Made by a program: the position numbers and the translations under genes. From the NCBI GenBank assembly GCA_018644785.1, contig JABGPV010000275.1, forward strand, positions 1 through 6,450: 6,450 nt of DNA. The letters are read 5' to 3'. Source of the stretch: Deltaproteobacteria bacterium. GTDB taxonomy: Bacteria > Desulfobacterota > DSM-4660 > Desulfatiglandales > Desulfatiglandaceae. Each line of letters starts with the position of its first letter. Position 1 is the first letter of the stretch. The notes beneath the pieces are model-generated. The model made no database searches and was not told the origin of the DNA. It was given only the letters and a program-made list of their open reading frames with translations. Below, in pieces: positions 1-5,879 of this stretch.

Positions 1-1836
1 CTGGACTCCTTCAGCCCCATCGACAACGTTGAAAAGAAACCATTCCTGGAAGCGGTTGTCATGGTCTGTAACGCCATAATCCTCTGGGCCAACCGTCACG
101 CCGCACTGGCCGGACAGATGGCCGCAAAAGAGAGTGATCCGGTTCGCAAAGCCGAACTGGAACGGATCGCGGAGACCTGTGCCCACGTGCCGGAACACCC
201 GGCAAGGAACTTCTATGAAGCCATGCAGTCCCAGTGGTTCACCCAGATGTTCTCCCGCATCGAGCAGAAAACGGGGACCATCATCAGTAACGGGCGCATG
301 GATCAGTACCTGTACCCTTACTACGAAGCCGATCTGGCAGCCGGCACCCTGACCGAGGATGACGCCATTGAGCTGTTCGAATGTATGTGGGTGGGCATGG
401 CCCAGTTTATTGACCTGTACCTTTCCCCCACCGGTGGCGCCTTTAATGAGGGGTATGCCCACTGGGAAGCGGTCACCGTAGGCGGACAGACCTCCGACGG
501 CAGGGACGCCACCAACGATTTGACCTATCTGCTGCTCCGCAGCAAACGGGAGTTCCCCCTGCACTACCCCGATCTGGCAGCCCGGGTGCATACCCGCTCA
601 CCCAGGCGTTATCTGTGGGAACTGGCAGAGACCATTAAAGAAGGTTCGGGCTTCCCGAAACTCATGAACGATGAGGAAATCATTCCCCTGCATTTGTCAA
701 AGGGTGCCAGTTTTGAAGAGATTTACGATTATGCCGCTTCCGGATGCGCGGAGGTGCGTATGCCCAACCGGGACACCTATACCAGCGGCTGCGCCTACAT
801 CAACTATGCCGCTGCACTGGAGATGACGCTCTACGGGGGACGTATGGAGAAATACGGTGATGAGATCATTGGTCTTGACACCGGCGATCCCACCAAATTC
901 ACCGACTGGGAACAGTTCTGGGACACCTACCTGGCCCAACAGCTCAATTTCATCAAACACGCTTTCATCCAGCAGCAAATCGTAATCAACCTGCGCCCCA
1001 AACATTTCGCGGTGCCCATGGCCTCTGCCATGCACGACCTTTGCATGGCATCGTGTACCGATCTGCATGAACCGAAGATCGAAGGCGGCATTGATCTCGG
1101 TTATTTTGAATGCATCGGTTACGGCACCGTCGTGGATTCCCTGGCTGCCATCAAAAAGCTGGTCTTTGAAGAGAAAAAACTCACACTGGCCGAAATCATT
1201 GAGGCCCTGAAAGTGAATTTCGAAGGGAAGGAAAGCATTCAGGCCATGCTGCGCAATGCGCCCGCTTACGGCAACAATGATCCCTATGCCGACAGTATTG
1301 CCAAAGCCATTGACCTTGAATCCCTGAAATTCACTGAAAAATACGCCAAGGAGTTGGGCGTTCATCTGGACCTTCGTCTGGTCCCCTTTACCTCCCATGT
1401 GCCCTTTGGCAAGGTGATCAGTGCCACCCCCAACGGCAGACTGGCATATTCCGCCCTGTCCGACGGTTCTTCCGCCTCACATGGCGCGGATGTGAATGGC
1501 CCCACGGCGGTTCTGCTTTCCAACTTTGCCACCAAAAACTACGATTATCGTGAGAGGGCAGCAAGATTGCTCAATATCAAGCTGACCCCCAATTGTGTCG
1601 CCGACGATGAAGGTACCGAGAAACTGATCTCTTTTATCAAAACCTTCGTGGATTTAAAACTCTGGCATATCCAATTCAACATCATCAACCAGGATACCTT
1701 GATGGCAGCTCAGAAAGAGCCGGACAAATACCGTAACCTCATTGTGAGGATTGCGGGCTACAGCGCATATTTCTGCGACCTGTCAAAAGACCTGCAGGAC
1801 GATCTCATCGCCAGGACGGGGCACGCCAGCATTTAA
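1..1836 (+). CDS. islA: Glycyl radical enzyme, probable isethionate (or DHPS) sulfite-lyase, 5'-truncated by window
   Basis: The reading frame is open from base 1 and gives 611 residues; the start lies upstream. Counting from the first codon, the active-site motif G-C-A-E places the thiyl Cys at 249 and the general-base Glu at 251. The glycyl radical motif R-I-A-G-Y has its Gly at 586, 25 residues before the end. The Cys-Gly distance (337) equals that of Bilophila wadsworthia IslA as I remember it (C468, G805). The same offset of 219 puts W155, R459 and F463 on the IslA active-site residues W374, R678 and F682. The implied full length is about 830 aa. The family is cytosolic and cleaves the C-S bond of isethionate to acetaldehyde and sulfite; close relatives act on dihydroxypropanesulfonate. 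The Glu after Cys argues against benzylsuccinate-synthase types. The neighbouring activase and TRAP genes fit. GRE family is near certain; the sulfite-lyase call is probable; the exact substrate is open. Confidence 0.85.
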   Translation: MDSFSPIDNVEKKPFLEAVVMVCNAIILWANRHAALAGQMAAKESDPVRKAELERIAETCAHVPEHPARNFYEAMQSQWFTQMFSRIEQKTGTIISNGRMDQYLYPYYEADLAAGTLTEDDAIELFECMWVGMAQFIDLYLSPTGGAFNEGYAHWEAVTVGGQTSDGRDATNDLTYLLLRSKREFPLHYPDLAARVHTRSPRRYLWELAETIKEGSGFPKLMNDEEIIPLHLSKGASFEEIYDYAASGCAEVRMPNRDTYTSGCAYINYAAALEMTLYGGRMEKYGDEIIGLDTGDPTKFTDWEQFWDTYLAQQLNFIKHAFIQQQIVINLRPKHFAVPMASAMHDLCMASCTDLHEPKIEGGIDLGYFECIGYGTVVDSLAAIKKLVFEEKKLTLAEIIEALKVNFEGKESIQAMLRNAPAYGNNDPYADSIAKAIDLESLKFTEKYAKELGVHLDLRLVPFTSHVPFGKVISATPNGRLAYSALSDGSSASHGADVNGPTAVLLSNFATKNYDYRERAARLLNIKLTPNCVADDEGTEKLISFIKTFVDLKLWHIQFNIINQDTLMAAQKEPDKYRNLIVRIAGYSAYFCDLSKDLQDDLIARTGHASI

Positions 1837-1848
1837 CTGTATTCATTG

Positions 1849-1877
1849 AAAACGGGGGTCTGATGATCCCCGTTTTT
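1849..1877 (+). terminator. Intrinsic terminator-like hairpin after islA
   Basis: Twelve base pairs can form between 1849-1860 (AAAACGGGGGTC) and 1865-1876 (GATCCCCGTTTT), with one G-U pair and a TGAT loop. The run of five T at 1873-1877 makes a U-tract on the 3' side. It begins 12 bases after the islA stop. Because the next gene follows on the same strand 28 bases later, it probably acts as a partial terminator or 3'-end stabiliser that keeps activase expression below that of the GRE. That role is inference. Confidence 0.75.
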
Positions 1878-1890
1878 CAGTCGATTCGGC

Positions 1891-1896
1891 AAAGGG
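1891..1896 (+). promoter_or_regulatory. Ribosome binding site deciding the activase start
   Basis: AAAGGG lies 8 bases before the TTG at 1905. The upstream in-frame ATG at 1863 sits inside the terminator hairpin (loop and right arm) and has no Shine-Dalgarno sequence, so the TTG is preferred. Confidence 0.6.
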
Positions 1897-1904
1897 TACC
1901 ATAT

Positions 1905-2867
1905 TTGAGCAATACACCTGACAAGCTTAAAAAAGGGATTGTTTTTAATATCCAGAAATTCTCGGTTCATGACGGGCCGGGCATCAGAACCATTATATTC
2001 CTCAAGGGGTGCAGTCTGCACTGTGCCTGGTGCAGCAACCCCGAATCCCAATGGCCGGCAAAACAACTGGCCTACAATCCAAACAAATGCCTCACTGAAA
2101 AAGCCTGCAAACACTGTCGTGACGTATGTCCCCACCAGGCGCTTTCGGTGGGGGATGACGGAAAAATACTCTGGGACGCTTCGGCCTGCGACCAGTGTCT
2201 CATATGCGCCGATGTGTGCCCCACCCACGCCCTGAATGTCTATGGGTACGAAATATCCGTGGATGATGCCCTTAAACGGGTTGAAGAGGATGAGGCCTTC
2301 TACTCCCGGTCCGGCGGCGGGGTCACCCTCAGCGGTGGCGAACCCCTCATTCAGGCGGACTTTTCACTCGCCCTCCTGCGGGAAGCCCGCAAGCGTCGCA
2401 TCGATACCTGTATTGAGACCTGCGGGAGTGTACCCTGGGAGGTTTTGAGGCAGGCCGGCAGATACCTCAACAGCGTTTATTACGACATCAAATCCATGGA
2501 CAAAACCGAACACATCAAATATGTGGGTGCATCCAATGAACTTATCCTTGACAATCTTGTCAAACTCAAACAGACTTATTCCGATCTCCTGGTCCGCGTA
2601 CGAACGCCGGTTATCCCCGGATTCAACGATGATAAAGAGGCCATAGGGGATATTGTGGATTTCATCAGGGATATGCCCAACATTGATTATGAACTTCTGG
2701 CCTACCACCGGATGGGGTCACCCAAGTATGGATATCTGGACTGGGAATACCCTCTTGAAGGGGTGAAAAACCTGCCGGATGAGAAGTTTGACGAACTGCG
2801 CAGATTTGCCGCTTCCCGCATGAAGCAAAACAGTGAGACGCTAAAATTAAGGGCGGTGGGAGAATAA
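1905..2867 (+). CDS. islB: Glycyl radical enzyme activating enzyme (radical SAM), probable IslB
   Basis: This 320-residue radical-SAM protein generates the Gly radical on the upstream GRE using S-adenosylmethionine and a reduced [4Fe-4S] cluster. After the family signature H-D-G-P-G-I-R-T comes the radical-SAM C-x3-C-x2-C motif at C36, C40 and C43. An inserted ferredoxin-like domain follows with two cysteine sets: C62, C68, C71, C75-Pro and C95, C98, C101, C105-Pro. This insert is typical of activases for non-pyruvate GREs (CutD, HpdA and IslB types) and absent from PflA. The SAM-binding G-G-E-P is at 144-147. The C-terminal Y-H-R-M-G...K-Y-G segment is also family-typical. I chose TTG 1905 because of its AAAGGG site; an ATG at 1863 would add 14 residues but lies in a hairpin. 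The family is secure. Pairing with the upstream GRE rests on adjacency. Confidence 0.92.
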   Translation: MSNTPDKLKKGIVFNIQKFSVHDGPGIRTIIFLKGCSLHCAWCSNPESQWPAKQLAYNPNKCLTEKACKHCRDVCPHQALSVGDDGKILWDASACDQCLICADVCPTHALNVYGYEISVDDALKRVEEDEAFYSRSGGGVTLSGGEPLIQADFSLALLREARKRRIDTCIETCGSVPWEVLRQAGRYLNSVYYDIKSMDKTEHIKYVGASNELILDNLVKLKQTYSDLLVRVRTPVIPGFNDDKEAIGDIVDFIRDMPNIDYELLAYHRMGSPKYGYLDWEYPLEGVKNLPDEKFDELRRFAASRMKQNSETLKLRAVGE

Positions 2868-2883
2868 AAAGGATGTTTTTCAG

Positions 2884-2911
2884 GTAGAGACAAGGCATGC
2901 CTTGTCTCTAC
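2884..2911. repeat. Perfect 28-bp palindrome, REP/MITE-like
   Basis: The left half, GTAGAGACAAGGCA, is followed with no spacer by its exact reverse complement (centre 2897/2898). It lies 16 bases after the activase stop. Palindromes of the type GTAGRG-...-CYCTAC recur in many anaerobe and cyanobacterial genomes and are thought to be spread by REP-associated Y1 transposases; this family link is from memory. In RNA it would form a 14-bp stem minus loop bases. No U-tract follows, so it is a stabiliser or mobile repeat rather than a standard terminator. Confidence 0.7.
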
Positions 2912-2913
2912 TC

Positions 2914-2934
2914 AAAGCTGCGGCTTGCCGCTTT
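2914..2934. repeat. Small imperfect hairpin next to the palindrome
   Basis: GCGG at 2920-2923 pairs with CCGC at 2928-2931 around a CTTG loop, and AAA at 2914-2916 pairs with TTT at 2932-2934, leaving a three-base bulge. It starts two bases after the 28-bp palindrome and may be part of the same repeat unit, which would then span roughly 2884-2940. Confidence 0.4.
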
Positions 2935-2943
2935 AGACTTAAT

Positions 2944-2949
2944 AAGGGG
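2944..2949 (+). promoter_or_regulatory. Ribosome binding site of the amidohydrolase-fold gene
   Basis: AAGGGG ends 8 bases before the ATG at 2958. It lies just after the repeat, so the repeat has not removed the translation signal. Confidence 0.65.
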
Positions 2950-2957
2950 TTGCTAAA

Positions 2958-3887
2958 ATGAATGTTATCGATTTTCGGTTCAGGCCCAACACACCCGAGA
3001 CCGTCACCGGTATTGCCAACAGTAAGATGTGGAAAGAGCTGTGCGAATACATTGATTTTGCCAAAATGAAACCGCAAAGCCTGGCCGAAGTGGTCAGTGA
3101 TATGGACCGCCATAACGTGGTGAGGGCCGTCATCACCGGTCGGGATGCAGAGACTACCTACGGAGCGCCCTCCAACAACGACAGCGTCATCGAGTTTGTA
3201 AAGACTTACCCTGACAAGTTCATCGGCTTTGTGGGTCTGGACCCCCATAAAGGCATGAAAGCCATCGAGGAACTAAAGGCCTCCGTCACCGAACTGGGCA
3301 TGCGCGGGGCTGCCATCGACCCCTATCTGGCCAAGCTTTATGCCAATGACGCCAAATACTACCCCATTTATTCCAAGTGTTGCGAACTAAACATCCCCAT
3401 CATTTTTACCACGGGTCCGGCCACCCTGGTGCCCGGGGCGATCATCGACCATGTGGCCCCCCGCTACATTGATTTCGTGGCCCGGGATTTCCCGGATCTG
3501 AAGATCGTCATCAGCCATGGGGGATACCCATGGGTCAATGAGGCCATCACCGTGGCCGAACGCAACCGAAATGTGTATATTGATCTGTCGGAATACGAGT
3601 TTTCTCCCCTGGCGGAAGCCTATGTACAAGCCGCCAACACCATGATCGGGGACAAGATTCTCTATGCCAGCGCCCACCCCTTTGTGGATTTCAAAGACGC
3701 CCTGGCCACTTATGAAAAACTGGATTTCAAACCCGAAGTGCGCCGGAAGATCATGCATGACAATGCCGCAAAACTTCTGGGGATCAGCGCGTCACCAGGC
3801 GCAACCGGAGCCGCCCAGAGCCCGGCAAAGGTGGAAGACCTGGTGGGAGATATTGTACGCGAAGTGCTTAACCGCCTGGGGCGCTAA
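2958..3887 (+). CDS. Amidohydrolase_2-fold protein with degenerate metal site and C-terminal microcompartment-type helix
   Basis: This 309-residue TIM-barrel protein resembles the amidohydrolase_2 (ACMSD-like) family in length and in the order of its strands. The usual metal ligands are mostly gone. The N-terminal H-x-H is R7-F-R9 (in I-D-F-R-F-R-P), the mid-barrel His is replaced in F-T151-T-G-P, and the final G-S-D is A-S-A239 before H-P-F. Only H187 of S-H-G-G remains. I recall related 'IDFRxRP' proteins in anaerobes, so this is probably an established subfamily with unknown chemistry, not a recent decay: the frame is intact, with a good ribosome site. After the barrel (about residue 275) a Gly/Ala/Pro/Ser-rich linker leads to an amphipathic helix at 291-309. 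It lies between activase and transporter genes and may handle the same substrate or its product, perhaps without metal. No specific reaction can be given. Confidence 0.85.
   Translation: MNVIDFRFRPNTPETVTGIANSKMWKELCEYIDFAKMKPQSLAEVVSDMDRHNVVRAVITGRDAETTYGAPSNNDSVIEFVKTYPDKFIGFVGLDPHKGMKAIEELKASVTELGMRGAAIDPYLAKLYANDAKYYPIYSKCCELNIPIIFTTGPATLVPGAIIDHVAPRYIDFVARDFPDLKIVISHGGYPWVNEAITVAERNRNVYIDLSEYEFSPLAEAYVQAANTMIGDKILYASAHPFVDFKDALATYEKLDFKPEVRRKIMHDNAAKLLGISASPGATGAAQSPAKVEDLVGDIVREVLNRLGR
3828..3884 (+). other. Putative encapsulation peptide (C-terminal helix of the amidohydrolase-fold protein)
   Basis: Residues 291-309 read KVEDLVGDIVREVLNRLGR. Hydrophobic residues at 292, 295, 296, 299, 300, 303, 304 and 307 fall on one helical face. 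A flexible 14-residue linker (277-290, rich in A, S, P, G) precedes it. Linker plus short amphipathic helix at a terminus is the hallmark of peptides that target cargo to bacterial microcompartments. Isethionate sulfite-lyase systems of Bilophila are known to be microcompartment-associated. No shell gene is in this window, so targeting is inference; an oligomerisation helix is the alternative. Confidence 0.55.
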
Positions 3888-3989
3888 GTGGGCATTGACA
3901 CGGAAAGGAGGTGAAAGGCTCAGGTCTCATACGGCTTTGAATCATCAACCTATTTGGTATTAACCGTCTATTTTCGAGAGGAGAGAAAA
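3888..3989 (+). promoter_or_regulatory. Intergenic region before dctP: orphan Shine-Dalgarno and weak promoter candidate
   Basis: AAGGAGGTGA at 3905-3914 matches the 16S anti-Shine-Dalgarno perfectly, but no ATG, GTG or TTG follows at a normal distance. A weak sigma-70-like pair, TTGAAT (3937-3942) and TATTAA (3958-3963), has a short 15-base spacer and lies 26 bases before the dctP ATG. A TTGACA at 3895-3900 has no matching -10. No hairpin stands out. An extra promoter here would allow dctP to be transcribed separately. Confidence 0.3.
3978..3983 (+). promoter_or_regulatory. Ribosome binding site deciding the dctP start
   Basis: GAGGAG ends 6 bases before ATG 3990. This start gives a clean signal peptide, whereas the in-frame TTG at 3954 would put charged residues in front of it. 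Confidence 0.75.
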
Positions 3990-5123
3990 ATGAAACTTGC
4001 CAAGAAAATTGCGCTAGTAACGCTTCTAATCGCCTGCGTGGCCGTGTTGGGTATGGCAAACGGCCAGCCGGCACAGGCTGCCGCCAAGAAGTATAAACTG
4101 CAGATTCAGACTGCGGTTCCCAATGCCAGCATCTACTTCCAACTGATCCAGCGCATGGCCAAACGGATCGACGACATGTCCGCCGGCCGCCTGAAAGTGG
4201 AAGTGCTGCCCGCCGGCGCCATCGTTCCCGTATTCGAGATTCTCGATGCCGTGGACAAGGGCATTGTAAACGGCGGCTTCGCCTGGACCCATTACTGGTC
4301 CGGGAAACATCCGGCAGGCTTGCTTTTCTCGGCCCCCACTGCGGGCTTAGGCTTTGGTCTGGACCAGATCGGAACCATGAGCTGGCTGTATGACGGCGGC
4401 GGCAACGAGCTTTATCAGGAGTATTGGACCAAAATTTTGGGCTATAACATCCGGGGTTTCCTTTGTATGCCCATGGGTCCGGAGCCATTCGGCTGGTTTA
4501 AAAAGCCCTTCAAGAATCTGGAAGAACTGAAGAAGATGAAGTTCCGATCCCCCCCGGGCATCCCCTCCGAATCTTTCAAAGCTCTGGGGATCCCCGCTGT
4601 ATCCATGCCGGGCGGCGAGATCGTGCCTTCAGCCCAGCGCGGCGTCATCGACGCTGCCGAATGGATCAGCCCCGCCGACGACAAAAACCTCGGCCTCAGC
4701 TCCGTGTGGAAACACTACTACCTCCAGGGTCTGCACCAGGCCATCTCCATCGGCGACATCTACATCAACCTGGACTGGTGGAACAAGCTTCCCAAGGACC
4801 TCCAGGCCATGTTCAATACCGCCATCCTGAGTTGTGCGGCCGACTCCTATAACTGGAATGTGAGCAAGAATGCCAAGGCACTGAAAATGATGCAGGAAAC
4901 CCAGGGCGTGATTGTTCATGACACCCCGGAGGAATACGTCGAGCAGTACATGAAAGCCGCGAAGAAAATCCTGGACAAGTATGCCGCCAAAGATCCCTTC
5001 TTCAAGAAGGTCCTGATATCCATGCAGGATTGGGCCAAGCTCACAGTGCCTTACGAAACCAAGGCCAACGGCGTCTATTACAAGATGGGTAAGGCCGCTA
5101 TGGACAGCGGCGTCGTTAAATAG
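3990..5123 (+). CDS. dctP: TRAP transporter substrate-binding protein, DctP family (TakP-like)
   Basis: This 377-residue periplasmic protein captures the substrate and delivers it to DctQM. Residues 1-30 form a Sec signal peptide: K-rich start, hydrophobic core about 7-23, and a likely cut after A28-Q-A30. Mature DctP features include the motif K-F-R186-S-P-P-G, whose Arg normally binds the anionic group of the ligand. G-G-E-I-V-P...Q-R-G-V-I-D-A-A-E224-W225 is typical of the TakP-like branch, which binds small 2-oxo acids through a cation. That branch and the GRE context fit a small anionic ligand such as isethionate or another sulfonate, but the ligand cannot be read from sequence. The gene is first of the dctPQM set, separated from dctQ by 144 bases with two hairpins, as expected when the binding protein is needed in excess. 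L-I-A-C16 resembles a lipobox but sits mid-core, so a soluble protein is preferred. Confidence 0.93.
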   Translation: MKLAKKIALVTLLIACVAVLGMANGQPAQAAAKKYKLQIQTAVPNASIYFQLIQRMAKRIDDMSAGRLKVEVLPAGAIVPVFEILDAVDKGIVNGGFAWTHYWSGKHPAGLLFSAPTAGLGFGLDQIGTMSWLYDGGGNELYQEYWTKILGYNIRGFLCMPMGPEPFGWFKKPFKNLEELKKMKFRSPPGIPSESFKALGIPAVSMPGGEIVPSAQRGVIDAAEWISPADDKNLGLSSVWKHYYLQGLHQAISIGDIYINLDWWNKLPKDLQAMFNTAILSCAADSYNWNVSKNAKALKMMQETQGVIVHDTPEEYVEQYMKAAKKILDKYAAKDPFFKKVLISMQDWAKLTVPYETKANGVYYKMGKAAMDSGVVK

Positions 5124-5142
5124 AACAAAACCTTTCTCCCCT

Positions 5143-5169
5143 GGCTGAGAGTGCCCGGCGCTCCCAGCC
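5143..5169 (+). repeat. GC-rich hairpin 1 downstream of dctP
   Basis: GGCTG (5143-5147) pairs with CAGCC (5165-5169). Inside this, GAG pairs with CTC, T with G and GC with GC around a CCG loop, with one A-C mismatch. It starts 19 bases after the dctP stop. The following sequence has no U-tract, so it looks like an mRNA-stabilising or weak-termination structure. Confidence 0.5.
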
Positions 5170-5191
5170 GGCGGATTTAAATCTGTTCCAT

Positions 5192-5227
5192 GTCGGCCGG
5201 GGCTCCATACGGGAGTCCCCGGCCGAC
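5192..5227 (+). repeat. GC-rich hairpin 2 downstream of dctP
   Basis: GTCGGCCGGGG (5192-5202) pairs perfectly with CCCCGGCCGAC (5217-5227). The stem continues with CTCC (5203-5206) to GGAG (5212-5215) past a single bulged T, closing a 5-base loop. This 15-bp stem lacks a following T run. It probably blocks 3' exonucleases and protects dctP mRNA, or slows transcription into dctQ. The ATG at 5190 runs into its left arm. Confidence 0.6.
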
Positions 5228-5267
5228 TGCATTGAACCTTTATGAGAATATGATAAACGGAATATCC

Positions 5268-5879
5268 ATGGAAGAATCGACGAACAAAAAGATTGCCCCG
5301 GATGCTCTTGGAAGCCGTGCTGCCGGAGATATACTCCCCCCCGGCCTGGCCAAACTGACCCGTGCCATAGACACATTTACCGTCTGGACGGGGAAGGGGA
5401 TTGCCTGGATGGTCCTGCCCATGGTCGCCAGCCTGGTTTATGAGGTGGTGGCCCGGTATTTTTTCAACGCGCCGACGATCTGGGCCGGAGATTTGAGCAC
5501 GATTCTCTACGGCGCCTTTTTCATGCTGGGGTCAGCCTATACCTTGCAGAGGCATCAGCATATCCGGACAGATTTCCTTTACGAAAACTGGTCTACCCGA
5601 ACCAAAGGCATTGTGGACTCTATCCTTTACATCACCTGTTATTTCCCGGGATTGGGGATCTTTATGTGGATATCCTGGGGATATGCGTGGAAATCGACCC
5701 TGTTGCAGGAACGCATCATCAGCAGTCCCTGGATGCCGCAGATCTGGCCGTTGAAGCTTTGCATCCCCCTGGCCATCGCTCTGCTGCTCATTCAGGGGGT
5801 CTCTGAACTCACCAAAAGCTTGTACACTGCCAAAACGGGCATCGACCTCTGTGAGGAAGTGGAAGGAGTGGAAACATGA
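5268..5879 (+). CDS. dctQ: TRAP transporter small membrane subunit, DctQ family
   Basis: This 203-residue inner-membrane protein has the four hydrophobic segments expected of DctQ, at about 44-66, 74-92, 114-138 and 158-178. The family-typical stretch after helix 1, V-A-R-Y-F-F-N-A-P-T-I-W-A-G-D-L, is followed by R-H-Q-H-I-R-T-D in the first loop. DctQ packs against DctM to form the membrane part of the sodium-coupled TRAP importer. The start is uncertain: ATG 5268 has only a weak GGA 6 bases upstream, ATG 5250 would add 6 residues, and ATG 5190 lies at the base of hairpin 2. Weak initiation would fit low production relative to DctP. The stop overlaps the dctM start (ATGA), implying translational coupling. 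Confidence 0.92.
   Translation: MEESTNKKIAPDALGSRAAGDILPPGLAKLTRAIDTFTVWTGKGIAWMVLPMVASLVYEVVARYFFNAPTIWAGDLSTILYGAFFMLGSAYTLQRHQHIRTDFLYENWSTRTKGIVDSILYITCYFPGLGIFMWISWGYAWKSTLLQERIISSPWMPQIWPLKLCIPLAIALLLIQGVSELTKSLYTAKTGIDLCEEVEGVET
5863..5868 (+). promoter_or_regulatory. Ribosome binding site of dctM
   Basis: AAGGAG within the end of dctQ lies 7 bases before ATG 5876 and fixes that start together with the ATGA overlap. Confidence 0.75.

Noticed and set aside
745..753. Benzyl- or alkylsuccinate synthase identity for the GRE
   Set aside because: Those enzymes lack the Glu two residues after the active Cys; here it is present (C-A-E), as in eliminating and decarboxylating GREs.
697..1398. 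Long antisense open frame (233 codons) across islA
   Set aside because: It is opposite a strongly conserved GRE segment containing the active-site Cys; the translation resembles no protein family and mirrors codon bias of the real gene.
3895..3900. TTGACA as a -35 promoter box
   Set aside because: No -10-like hexamer occurs 16-18 bases downstream, where the sequence is GC-rich.
4026..4037. Lipoprotein signal (L-I-A-C) in DctP
   Set aside because: The Cys lies in the middle of the hydrophobic core, and a standard A-Q-A signal peptidase I site follows at residues 28-30.
3868..4488. Antisense open frame of 206 codons over the dctP start
   Set aside because: The translation is Arg/Ser/Pro-rich low-information sequence, it covers the dctP signal peptide and ribosome site, and it has no plausible start signal.
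5174..5183. Ten-base palindrome GATTTAAATC as an operator
   Set aside because: Too short and AT-simple to support a regulator site on its own; it lies between two RNA hairpins.
5190..5267. N-terminal extension of DctQ from ATG 5190
   Set aside because: The extension is encoded mostly by the 15-bp hairpin, has no Shine-Dalgarno, and is not needed for the family length.
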